A stretch of 44,811 nt of DNA, taken from the NCBI GenBank assembly GCA_964388745.1, contig CAYMBP010000012.1, forward strand, positions 1-44,811. Direction: 5' to 3'. The notes beneath the pieces are model-generated. The model did no database searches. It was not told where the DNA came from and worked only from the letters and a program-made list of their open reading frames with translations. Position 1 is the first letter of the stretch, and every line of letters begins with the position of its first letter. Shown here piece by piece: positions 28,001 to 35,228 of the stretch. The position numbers and the translations under genes were made by a program. Source of the DNA: CAYMBP01 sp964388745. GTDB taxonomy: Bacteria > Babelota > Babeliae > Babelales > RVW-14.

Positions 28001-28206
28001 AATTGTCCACCTTCAAGCGTTTCTTCTGAAATATGAACTGCCCGTCTTGGCAATTGATATTCAGACTCTTGTTCACTCTGTTGAAGTTGTTCAAGCTGCT
28101 CAAGAATACTTTGAGTTTCCTGCTCAGCAATCTCTTGAGCAGATCCGCATAACCCATTTACAAAAAAACTTAAAGTAGTAACAACCCCAACCATCAGATA
28201 ATTCAT
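25015..28206 (-). CDS. Giant exported protein, paralogue of the 21644-24685 gene
   Basis: 1063 residues from the ATG at 28206, chosen because GAGGAG lies 6 bases upstream; the open frame runs 20 codons higher, into the photolyase gene, without a good site. A signal peptide (NYLMVGVVTTLSFFVNGLCG) and a Gln/Glu-rich linker precede a long, Gly- and Asn-rich beta region similar in order to its neighbour: a block with KIVLIKQDGAQV, the WTPWERMMGRIERAF segment, the VFIGGEGGVAVLSD blade and the C-terminal SGALYVPGAFGVRVN. The Asp-box of the paralogue is degraded here. It begins 22 bases after the photolyase stop. Function unknown; likely secreted or surface-bound. Confidence 0.75.
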   Translation of the reverse strand: MNYLMVGVVTTLSFFVNGLCGSAQEIAEQETQSILEQLEQLQQSEQESEYQLPRRAVHISEETLEGGQFDFGHFFGGNFFIASSITGALNHSVSRIVSNNQTVNIVPLAINELISSKAFTAMTLLNNRFPVVAMQTNAESDGSLNKIVLIKQDGAQVISNSDRLNDGNASPVAEMLDGSVVALAASHDTIFALVPPNGGTFGEENSGLIRLKESTANGVTSLRTVLLPSGNFGAAPAYRIDTGAATIPYNPSTDLVNFGTIQSEIGSNATMCWDDHLKRLFIGFTRVTPVGMSSGSIVFCLVGRFQNDVAGQQFVLEPVFDLKDDANSNLNNSDKDYGVALKADQESNYLGSLFHIRIMHTSTGRSYLIGNGGVVKDVGDALQLNTRVFALPLIQQESTLGPRDIGAVASSINHQVRPTAAADVPFVRTINTGVLEYAREVGGDQNYLDHRVDNANTKIEDMQVIGDTVYVSIAGPRADEQEPGEQGVFASTALFDVNGAIVGWTPWERMMGRIERAFSLGVDPFSQRFFYTTGSIDNPTTPRRVKVTEWGAGDFKSFNDGGIHNNVPLSLALDGISNAEPHFGPVYGLFNFDDETPGFFNKNLRPAFSANPSRRFAAVSLLISTGCNRAALIQTGFEDVAGESLFRQVIEFNHDNFPRDDDGEQIIDGGEIARVAIIKEAPGLGDIVTAELARVPVGVVADAEHKRGWVFIGGEGGVAVLSDSNGNGWNTDANGSAGLEFLDDSFGDIDAPEVFPGGNEWQFKRLKRIGETAETSFPDTRKLVSDGRFLYIVTKNRVWRITLDGPLNNFRKGFKDDNCLVPANNLIEIASASSTLAAGQSDNFTGIEFTDLMVVNKTDNNRELLLMTNKGLWMNTNELQDNGTANGKTALAGLIWQQKLAGEIVEAHFLGEKRGGVFGSVNTEKLQNFAYGNLYLTTIQNQATIDVYRFQLNQVEFRSQVVSIKEPYQDAGGMATPYFYRLGRLSQNSRPSFHPNINEFLGCSFNGVPVIPNPRYFLNANKANSNIDLGLQLTRNTCVLSVTHDTASGALYVPGAFGVRVNE

Positions 28207-28228
28207 TTTACTCTCCTCGCCTTTAGAC

Positions 28229-29608
28229 TTAAGCCTTTTGTTTAAACATCTCTTTTGCCTGCGCACTTGCGGTTTTGTGGTCGACTATCGGCGCAGGATA
28301 AGATCCTTCATACTGATCATGCATAACATCCCACCGATGAATATCCTCAGTCGGAACATTTTTAAGCTCTGGGATCCATCTTTTTATATACGCTGCCTGC
28401 GCATCAAATTTTTTTTGCTGCAACCAGGGATTAAAAATTCTAAAATAAGGTTGTGCATCACACCCTGTAGATGCAGCCCATTGCCAACTACCATTATTCA
28501 CGCACGGATCATAGTCAATCAACTGTGTAGCAAAATAACGCTCTCCATGTCGCCAATTAATATGTAAGTCCTTAGTTAAAAATGAGGCCACAATCATTCG
28601 TAATCTATTATGCATATAACCGGTGGTATTCAACTGTCGCATACCAGCATCAACAATGGGGAAGCCTGTTACTCCTTCGCACCATAAGTCAAAATCTTTT
28701 CGACTACGAGACCAAGCAATACCATCATATTTTTTATTAAAAGCGTGCCCAAAAACATGCGGAAAATGATAGGAAATTTGGGTAAAAAAATCCCTCCAAT
28801 ACAATTGACGCACCAATGGACTTGAAGCTCCCTGTTCTTTCGTTAAAGCATGATAACTTTCACGAATAGAAATGGTTCCAAATTTATGATGAGCAGACAA
28901 AAAAGATGTTCCCTCTTCTGAAGGAAAATCTCGCACTTTTGCATATACTTTATTTTTTACGGCCCTTTTTAAAAGACGTAACCCTTCAGCTCGTCCACCT
29001 GTTAGCAATATATCAGGATTACTCTTTGGCAATACCTTTTTGAAAATTTGTTCATGATCTTGTACTTCCTTGATATTGGCAAATGAGTAACGATGAGCTC
29101 GACTCACAAGAGCAACATCACTCGTCAAAGCTCTTTTATAATATGGAGTAAAAACCGTGTAAGGATCATCATTACTCTTAACCACTTCTCCTGGCGAATG
29201 CAACAGTGCATCGTGATATTGAACAAATTGAACGTCAAGCTCCTGAGACATTTTTTGTAGATTTCGATCCCGCTTAATACTAAATGGGGTATAGTCAGCA
29301 TTTGAAAAAATAGCCTCAATATTATGATTCTTAATAAGACTTTTGAGCGTTTTTTGAGTCTCTCCATAGAAAAGATATAATCTTCCTTTATGTTCGACAA
29401 TGTCTTTACCAAGCTCTTTCAAGGAATGAATCATAAATTGCAAGGCATTGTTACCTTTATATTCATTTTTGTCACTCGCTTGAATAGGATCAAAAATAAA
29501 GCAAGGAATTACAGACTCAGATTGACGTAAGGCCTCAATTAATCCTGTGTTATCTTGAATACGAAGATCACGATGAAACAAAAAAAGAGTTCGTTTAAAT
29601 TCAGACAT
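28229..29608 (-). CDS. phrB: Deoxyribodipyrimidine photolyase (class I)
   Basis: 459 residues. The N-terminal photolyase alpha/beta domain (about 5-130; LFLFHRDLRIQDNTGLIEAL) would hold the antenna pigment, and the helical C-terminal domain binds FAD. Signature segments are YMHNRLRMIVASFLTKDLH, WRHGERYFATQLIDYDPCVN and SWQWAASTGCDAQPYFRIFN, as in light-driven CPD repair enzymes. Conserved Trp and Asn positions around the flavin (NNGSWQW) support repair rather than a cryptochrome role. GGATG lies upstream of the ATG. It is followed after 22 bases by the giant exported protein gene, with no evident functional link. Confidence 0.95.
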   Translation of the reverse strand: MSEFKRTLFLFHRDLRIQDNTGLIEALRQSESVIPCFIFDPIQASDKNEYKGNNALQFMIHSLKELGKDIVEHKGRLYLFYGETQKTLKSLIKNHNIEAIFSNADYTPFSIKRDRNLQKMSQELDVQFVQYHDALLHSPGEVVKSNDDPYTVFTPYYKRALTSDVALVSRAHRYSFANIKEVQDHEQIFKKVLPKSNPDILLTGGRAEGLRLLKRAVKNKVYAKVRDFPSEEGTSFLSAHHKFGTISIRESYHALTKEQGASSPLVRQLYWRDFFTQISYHFPHVFGHAFNKKYDGIAWSRSRKDFDLWCEGVTGFPIVDAGMRQLNTTGYMHNRLRMIVASFLTKDLHINWRHGERYFATQLIDYDPCVNNGSWQWAASTGCDAQPYFRIFNPWLQQKKFDAQAAYIKRWIPELKNVPTEDIHRWDVMHDQYEGSYPAPIVDHKTASAQAKEMFKQKA

Positions 29609-29700
29609 GATATGACATCCTTACCTTCAGCATAAGACCGGCTATTACCTTTCATGAGGGTAATGGAGAACAGGCAATAGTGCTAGCTTTTTTTGTCTCC

Positions 29701-29730
29701 TTGACCAGAGGCTTAAAACGATGCTATAAC
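29701..29730 (+). promoter_or_regulatory. Promoter for the barrel protein at 29785
   Basis: TTGACC (29701-29706), an 18-base spacer and TATAAC (29725-29730) with TGC directly before it, an extended -10. The start site would be near 29737, about 48 bases before the gene. Confidence 0.65.
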
Positions 29731-29784
29731 CAAATATACTCTTCTTAAAGTAATGAAGTTTTGATCGAAAAAAGGGAAAAATCA

Positions 29785-31287
29785 ATGGCAAATAAACGCT
29801 TTTATCTGCTAACCATCAGCCTTAGCCTTTCTCTCTCTCTTGTCTATGAAGCTCTTTATGCAATTCCTATCAATAATATTTATGAAGTACAATCTCTTTA
29901 CACTGTTCGAGGAATAGATAAATATTATCACAAAGTTGGACCATGTGCTAAAATTTGGGCGAATATTAGCCCCTATTACCAACATACCAAATCAGCTCGT
30001 GATGACTGTGGGAAAAAAGTTCCAGCCGGAGACATTTACGGCAAGTGGAACATGTTCGGTCTTTTTTATGGACGAGAAGGGGTCCCAACAGGAAAAACAT
30101 TTGCAAGCTTTGCAAGACTTGAAGAATCTCGCACCAAGGTCAGCGGCCTTCACAACGGTTCAACAACAATTTTTGGACTGCCAGTAACTGGGGGGAGGTA
30201 CGCAGGAACAGCAGAATCACCCATTGTAGACTTCACTGATGAAACAAAGCATGATGCCGACCTTCACAGCGTTGGCTATTATAGCCAAATTCCTATTAAA
30301 CATGAACGATACGGGCTTAGAGGAGAAATAACAGCACTTTTCAGTTGCGGAATTGGCTTAAGTGTACGAGCAGGCGCAACTTATTATCGACGAGACCCTG
30401 TATTCACTCTCTCCAATAGCTTTCGAAGTGAAGCTGGACTCTCATTTACAGATGATAGCGGTACATTTAACCCAGCTGTTCCACCAGGAGATCTTTCTAA
30501 TAGGACAGATGTAGAACTTGGAGCTGTAGTATTATATGAACATCTACTTCGAAATAAAACTCGCAATGCTTTAGGAGAAGAACTTTGCCAAGACTTCAAA
30601 CATATCTGCCAATCCCACGCAGAAGATATTCATGCCAACCTATTCTGGCAGTACGGCTTTGATTGCTGCGGAGAAGACAATTCACTTAACTGCATTATCG
30701 CCCCCTACCTTGCCTGCGGAATCTGGCTTCCCACTGGTGCTGAAAAAGATGAAACTAAGATGTTTAGTATACCAACCGGCAATAACGGTAATGCAGGATT
30801 CACCCTTGATGCTCAAATTAATATAATATTTCCCCAAATGCTACACTTCGGCCTTGGTGGTGGACTACTTGTCTCTCTTGAACATAGTCAAATGGTCATG
30901 CCTATACCAACGCATCCATGTCAAAGTGGTATATTTCCATGGAAAGCTGCTGCTAGAATTAGACCAGGTATCACCTGGTATGTCAATGCATCTATGAAAG
31001 CAGAATTTCTTAAATATCTGCATTTTTATGGTGACTACATTTTTACTGAACACTTAAAAGACGACATATCCTTGTGCGAAGATGATGCTACAAGGGCGAA
31101 TGCCTTCAAAGAAGGTATCACACGACTCGAACGACACTCTTGCTGGCGAAATCAACAAATTCATATTGGCGCAGAATATGAAATTTGCCCTGCTCTATCA
31201 CTTGGCCTTGGCCTTCAAGGACATATTAGAGGAGTACTTACCTATCATTTAACAAATGTCATGGGAACTGTGCGCTTTACCTTCTAA
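29785..31287 (+). CDS. Predicted outer-membrane beta-barrel protein
   Basis: 500 residues from the ATG at 29785 (AAAGGG 9 bases upstream); an in-frame TTG 8 codons earlier lacks a site. A signal peptide (about 1-28, Leu/Ser-rich, ending ALYA) precedes a body of alternating beta strands and many paired cysteines (for example CGIGLSVRAG, FDCCGEDNSLNC). The last strand ends in Phe (GTVRFTF). Several segments match the barrel protein at 20334. The many Cys suggest disulphides in a periplasmic or extracellular part. A porin or surface barrel is the best guess; substrate unknown. It is monocistronic, with its own promoter. Confidence 0.75.
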   Translation: MANKRFYLLTISLSLSLSLVYEALYAIPINNIYEVQSLYTVRGIDKYYHKVGPCAKIWANISPYYQHTKSARDDCGKKVPAGDIYGKWNMFGLFYGREGVPTGKTFASFARLEESRTKVSGLHNGSTTIFGLPVTGGRYAGTAESPIVDFTDETKHDADLHSVGYYSQIPIKHERYGLRGEITALFSCGIGLSVRAGATYYRRDPVFTLSNSFRSEAGLSFTDDSGTFNPAVPPGDLSNRTDVELGAVVLYEHLLRNKTRNALGEELCQDFKHICQSHAEDIHANLFWQYGFDCCGEDNSLNCIIAPYLACGIWLPTGAEKDETKMFSIPTGNNGNAGFTLDAQINIIFPQMLHFGLGGGLLVSLEHSQMVMPIPTHPCQSGIFPWKAAARIRPGITWYVNASMKAEFLKYLHFYGDYIFTEHLKDDISLCEDDATRANAFKEGITRLERHSCWRNQQIHIGAEYEICPALSLGLGLQGHIRGVLTYHLTNVMGTVRFTF

Positions 31288-31299
31288 ATCGATACTTCT

Positions 31300-31328
31300 T
31301 TGACAATAAGAACGAATTCCTTTAATAT
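31300..31328 (+). promoter_or_regulatory. Near-consensus promoter for the rpsU operon
   Basis: TTGACA (31300-31305), exactly 17 bases, then TAATAT (31323-31328). The start site would be near 31335, leaving a leader of about 105 bases before rpsU, long enough for regulation by the products. The best sigma-70 type promoter in the window. Confidence 0.75.
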
Positions 31329-31439
31329 TACAAGATGAACAGTTTATCCGCAGGACTCTTTTGAGACTTTCTTATAAACTTTTCCATCTGAGTCGTCAAA
31401 TTGTAAGTGATACTTCTTTTAAGGTGGTGTTTTTTTGTA

Positions 31440-31649
31440 ATGGTAAAAAAATATAACGTTGAAATTCAAGTTACTGGAAATCTTGAAAAAAGCCTCAAGC
31501 AACTTAAAAAGAAAATTGAACGAGAAGGTGTTATTCGTGACATGAAGCGTCAGGTATATCATGAGCCACCAACTCAAAAGCGTCGCAAACGATTAATGCG
31601 AGCTATCAAAAATAACTATATCAAAAGCCTTGAGCGTCTCTACTCATAA
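31440..31649 (+). CDS. rpsU: 30S ribosomal protein S21
   Basis: 69 residues from the ATG at 31440 (AAGGTGGTG about 10 bases upstream); the open frame runs 11 codons further up but encodes an unlikely hydrophobic lead. The sequence has the S21 pattern: an N-terminal strand, LEKSLKQLKKKIEREG, then RDMKRQVYHEPPTQKRRKR and a basic C-terminal helix. S21 sits near the anti-Shine-Dalgarno end of 16S rRNA and aids initiation. It leads a run with rbfA, another small-subunit factor, 12 bases downstream. Confidence 0.9.
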   Translation: MVKKYNVEIQVTGNLEKSLKQLKKKIEREGVIRDMKRQVYHEPPTQKRRKRLMRAIKNNYIKSLERLYS

Positions 31650-31661
31650 AGGTACGTTTGC

Positions 31662-32054
31662 ATGTCCCGTTCCACAACAAAAGATGTAAAAAAAGAGCAA
31701 AAAAAATCTCTTTATCTTCGTCATCTTTCAGAACTTCTTCGTTTGCTCTCTGAAAATGAAAGCGCTGTAAGTAAAGTATATATAACTCGTGTTGATTTTT
31801 CTAATGATACCGGGATGTGTTATATTTATTTTTCTACTTACAGCGATGAAAATCGGGATGAAGCGTTCAAAGATGCTCTTGAAGTACTCAAGCTTTACAA
31901 GGGCTCTTTGCGCAAAGCCCTTTCTAAACAAATTCACTCCCGATATGTTCCAAGTCTCCATTTTTTATATGATGAGAAGCGAGAAAAGCAAAGGCAGATT
32001 GAGAGCCTACTTGATCAGGTTCATGAGGACCTTGAAAAAACGGGAGAATCATAA
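31662..32054 (+). CDS. rbfA: Ribosome-binding factor A
   Basis: 130 residues. RbfA binds maturing 30S subunits and helps form the 5' end of 16S rRNA. The KH-like fold shows as helix LRHLSELLRLL, strand VSKVYITRVDFSNDTGMCYI, then YSDENRDEAFKDALEVLKLY and SLRKALSKQIHSRYVPSLHF, where RYVPxLxF is the family's core signature. A charged helical tail (about 105-130) follows. The start has AAAGGT 8 bases upstream. Between rpsU and kdsD in one plus-strand transcript. Confidence 0.9.
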   Translation: MSRSTTKDVKKEQKKSLYLRHLSELLRLLSENESAVSKVYITRVDFSNDTGMCYIYFSTYSDENRDEAFKDALEVLKLYKGSLRKALSKQIHSRYVPSLHFLYDEKREKQRQIESLLDQVHEDLEKTGES

Positions 32055-32094
32055 GGGCAATATTTTCTTAAATGAGCATTAAAGGAGAGAAAGT

Positions 32095-33096
32095 ATGCTG
32101 ACAAATGAAAAAGAAAATATCAAACAATCAACAAGCCACGATGTTATTAAAAAAGAACTTGCAACAATTGTAAAACAAGAAGCTGCGGCCCTTCTTTATT
32201 TTACAGAACAAGTTCCTCATGCAGCATGTCTACTTGTCGACTCTGTTTGCTCTTGCACTGGAAAAGTTATTTTTTCAGGAGTGGGCAAATCTGGCCTTGT
32301 TGGTCAAAAACTTGCTGCAACATTTTCTAGTCTTGGTATTCCTTCTTTTTTTTTACATCCCGTTGACGCGCTTCATGGGGATCTTGGAGTTATTCAGCCT
32401 CAAGATATTTTAATTGGTATTTCTAAAAGTGGAAAATGCCAAGAACTTGAAGCTATCTTTCAATCAATTACAACTATCTGTAAATCAGCTCTTATTACTT
32501 GCTCAACCTCTATAATTTTGTCTGCTTCAAGCTTTGTTGTACCACTTCCTTTTACTAGCGAAGCCTGTTATTTCAAACTTGCTCCAACAAGTAGCTCAAC
32601 TTTAACAATGGCATTTGGTGATGCAGTAGGTCTTGTCGCTAGTAAAAAACGAGGCCTCAGCCGAGATGATTACGCACGAGTACATCCTTCTGGCGATCTT
32701 GGACGACAATTAGCAGGTGGCACCGTAAGTGACTTTATGAAACAGGGAAATGAGATACCATTGGTCTCTTTAACTACATCATTTTCTGGTGTAATTGAAC
32801 ATATTAACAAAAAAAAGTTAGGCCTTACCCTTGTTGCAGATGATGCCAATCAATTATTAGGGATTATTACTGACGGAGATATTCGCAGAGCTTGTCAACA
32901 AGGCTCTACTCTCTTTTCTCTGTCTGCAGCAGATATCATGACAAAAAATCCTCGCAGTACCACACCCTTTGAATTAGCTCGTCATGCGCTTACTTACATG
33001 GAAGACCATACAATTACTTCATTAGCAGTATTAAGCAGCAATAAAATAGTTGGTATTTTACATCTACATGATCTTATTAAGGCGGGACTTCGTTAA
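32095..33096 (+). CDS. kdsD: Arabinose-5-phosphate isomerase (KdsD/KpsF)
   Basis: 333 residues: an SIS sugar isomerase domain (about 35-190; FSGVGKSGLVGQKLAATFSS, HPVDALHGDLGVI, IGISKSGKCQELE) followed by two CBS repeats (about 210-333; GLTLVADDANQLLGIITDGD and SLAVLSSNKIVGILHLHDL). It converts ribulose-5-phosphate to arabinose-5-phosphate, the first step to Kdo, the inner-core sugar of lipopolysaccharide. GGAGAG lies 6 bases before the ATG. Its stop overlaps the prepilin peptidase start (TAATG), so the two are coupled. Its presence implies a Kdo pathway, relevant to the degenerate Kdo-transferase-like proteins at the right end. Confidence 0.93.
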   Translation: MLTNEKENIKQSTSHDVIKKELATIVKQEAAALLYFTEQVPHAACLLVDSVCSCTGKVIFSGVGKSGLVGQKLAATFSSLGIPSFFLHPVDALHGDLGVIQPQDILIGISKSGKCQELEAIFQSITTICKSALITCSTSIILSASSFVVPLPFTSEACYFKLAPTSSSTLTMAFGDAVGLVASKKRGLSRDDYARVHPSGDLGRQLAGGTVSDFMKQGNEIPLVSLTTSFSGVIEHINKKKLGLTLVADDANQLLGIITDGDIRRACQQGSTLFSLSAADIMTKNPRSTTPFELARHALTYMEDHTITSLAVLSSNKIVGILHLHDLIKAGLR

Positions 33097-33950
33097 TGAA
33101 TATAGCTGATTCAATACTTCTTTTTTCTTTTGTTGGCCTTTTAGGGCTTTGCTGGGGTTCATTTCTCAATGCAATTGCTTGTCGTCTACTGTATGACTTA
33201 CCTATTTTACGTATGAGATCTCACTGCCCACACTGTGACAGAATAATTGCTTGGTATGATTTAATACCTATTTTTTCTTGGCTAATACTCAAAGGTAAGT
33301 GCCGCCAATGCAAAGGATCTATTTCAATGCTTTACCCTTTAATTGAGATTCTCACGGCACTGGTCATGCTTTTAATTTTTTTCCATATCTATGAAGATGC
33401 AATTATTTATCAACAACTTCTTTCAATCAGTATGTATTCACTCAACGATCTTTCTTATTTTGTTTTTATTAGCCGCTTTTTTTCTTACATGACACTTTTT
33501 TCACTCTTAATTATTGCAACACGAACGGACCTAGAAAGCATGCTCATTCCTGGGCATTTGATATGGATTGGACTTCCAATTGGTTTGAGTGCAAGTATAT
33601 TCGGCTATACAGAAACAACCTTTTCTTCAAGCCTTCTTGGAATTTTTGCTGGTGCTGGATTATTTTGGCTTATCTCTTTTTTATATAAAAAAATTAAAGG
33701 TCAAGAAGGTCTTGGCCTTGGAGATATTGAACTTATTGCCTTAATCGGATCTTTTTTGGGAGTTATTGGTGTTTGGACAACAATTATCATTGCTTCTCTT
33801 GTCGGAACAGCTACTGGCTTGATATACTGTACCTTTGCAAAGAAGTCATATGCTGTACGAATTCCCTTCGGGCCATTTTTGGCCTTAGGTGCTCTCTTAT
33901 TCGTTTTATTTCGTACAGAAATTCTTATTAATTTTTTTAATAACATCTAA
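33096..33950 (+). CDS. pilD: Prepilin leader peptidase / N-methyltransferase
   Basis: 284 residues, about 7-8 membrane segments. The N-terminal methylation domain has the two CxxC pairs (CPHC and CRQC) around IIAWYDLIPIFSWLI. The aspartic peptidase domain (A24) has TDLESMLIP and GLGLGDIELIALIGSFLG; the two Asp are catalytic. It cleaves and N-methylates type IV prepilins or type II pseudopilins, so it serves the machine encoded at the left edge though 30 kb away. It is coupled to kdsD by a TAATG overlap. Confidence 0.93.
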   Translation: MNIADSILLFSFVGLLGLCWGSFLNAIACRLLYDLPILRMRSHCPHCDRIIAWYDLIPIFSWLILKGKCRQCKGSISMLYPLIEILTALVMLLIFFHIYEDAIIYQQLLSISMYSLNDLSYFVFISRFFSYMTLFSLLIIATRTDLESMLIPGHLIWIGLPIGLSASIFGYTETTFSSSLLGIFAGAGLFWLISFLYKKIKGQEGLGLGDIELIALIGSFLGVIGVWTTIIIASLVGTATGLIYCTFAKKSYAVRIPFGPFLALGALLFVLFRTEILINFFNNI

Positions 33951-33991
33951 GGTATGTACAACAATCAACGTATGATCATAAAGGAGATCGT

Positions 33992-34318
33992 ATGCTAGCA
34001 AATATCAAGTCAAATATTGAAGCACGATATGTCGCTCGCAGCCCCGGCACAACCGACATTGTATTAAGCGAGGCTGACGGCATTGTAACACGAGCTATTT
34101 ATCTAAATAAAGGACAAGAATACCACCGAAAAACTGATGGGAGAAAAGTCTTACTTCATCTTTTTCAAGGGGTTGGTGCATTAACACTAACCTCACAAAA
34201 TAGAGAAGAAAAGGATCAGCTCTTGAAAGGGGATATTGTTCTTCTTTCAACAGAGACAAGTTACAGCATTTGTAATCAAACATCTGCCATATTAATCATG
34301 TCTGAAGTCCTCTTATAA
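33992..34318 (+). CDS. Small cupin-like protein
   Basis: 108 residues, all soluble. The order of short strands with GQEYHRKTDGRKVLLHLFQG, GALTLTSQ and LLKGDIVLLSTETSYSICN fits a single small cupin barrel, but only one His (in EYHRK) sits in a metal-like motif, so metal binding is uncertain. AAGGAG lies 5 bases before the ATG. It is the last gene of the rpsU run, 41 bases after pilD, and ends at a hairpin. Role unknown. Confidence 0.65.
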   Translation: MLANIKSNIEARYVARSPGTTDIVLSEADGIVTRAIYLNKGQEYHRKTDGRKVLLHLFQGVGALTLTSQNREEKDQLLKGDIVLLSTETSYSICNQTSAILIMSEVLL

Positions 34319-34327
34319 CAAAATTAT

Positions 34328-34357
34328 TATAGGTGTGCTAAAAAAAGCACACCTATA
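34328..34357. terminator. Perfect hairpin between convergent operons
   Basis: A 12-bp perfect stem, TATAGGTGTGCT / AGCACACCTATA, with an AAAAAA loop. It lies between the rpsU and grpE operons, which converge here. U runs are modest on both sides (TAATAATTTTG on the minus strand), so it may act in both directions. Confidence 0.7.
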
Positions 34358-34469
34358 GCAAATAACATTCTCATCTGCAAAATACTAAAGTCATTCTCGC
34401 CCCTATCATTAGATACGATCATTCACTTAGTGAACCACCTTGAAAAGGCTTACACTAAAACAAGAGTAC

Positions 34470-35228
34470 TTAGCTACCATCAATAAGTCTTTTAAAATAA
34501 GCAAGGAACTCAATGTTCTTACTATTCTGATCATCAACATCTGTTGCAACCCACCCTTCACATATAAATCCTTGAGCACAAATGGCATCAATAACCTCTT
34601 GCCTAACTCGATTTTGCACATCACTATTTTTTACAATACCTCCTCGTGCAACTTCTTTTGGATCAGCTTCAAACTGAGGCTTAATCAGCGCAATAAGAGA
34701 CGCCTCTTTTTTCATTAAGGGTAGAATAGACAGGATCACTTTTTTCAAAGAGATAAAAGAAATATCAAGTGTCACCAAGTCAACAAGCTCTGGTAAATTT
34801 TTTATTGACTTTAAATTACAACCTTCATAAATCTCAACACGAGGATCATTGGAAATTTTTTCATGAACAAGACCATGTCCAACATCGACCCCATAAACTC
34901 TTGCACAACCATTCTGCAACAAACAGTCGGTAAACCCTCCTGTTGAAATTCCTGCATCAAGGACAATAAATCCTTGAACATTACAAGAAAAATGCCTAAG
35001 AGCTTTTTCAAGCTTATAGCCAGCACGACTAACATAGCGTAATTCATCAGTAATTACCAATTGAGCATCTTCTGAATATTGAGATCCTGGCTTAGTAATT
35101 ATGACACCATTAATCTGGACAGCCCTTTTAGTAATCAATAATTGCGCTTGAGCTCGAGAAAATTCTGGACGTGCCTGCATAACAAGCACATCCAAACGTT
35201 TTTTACTGTTGCTTTTCATTATCGCCAC
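34470..35228 (-). CDS. tlyA: TlyA-family rRNA 2'-O-methyltransferase / hemolysin A-like
   Basis: 252 residues: an N-terminal S4 RNA-binding domain (about 9-70; RLDVLVMQARPEFSRAQAQ) and an FtsJ/RrmJ-like methyltransferase (about 70-252) with the SAM loop VLDAGISTGGFTDCLL and catalytic-type residues Lys in AGYKLEKAL, Asp in LDISFISL, and Lys in IKPQFEA. TlyA methylates 16S and 23S rRNA in some bacteria. A GTG at 35228 has GAGG 7 bases upstream; the ATG three codons later (35219) is the alternative. Either start lies inside the end of htrA, so translation is probably coupled. Confidence 0.9.
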   Translation of the reverse strand: MAIMKSNSKKRLDVLVMQARPEFSRAQAQLLITKRAVQINGVIITKPGSQYSEDAQLVITDELRYVSRAGYKLEKALRHFSCNVQGFIVLDAGISTGGFTDCLLQNGCARVYGVDVGHGLVHEKISNDPRVEIYEGCNLKSIKNLPELVDLVTLDISFISLKKVILSILPLMKKEASLIALIKPQFEADPKEVARGGIVKNSDVQNRVRQEVIDAICAQGFICEGWVATDVDDQNSKNIEFLAYFKRLIDGS

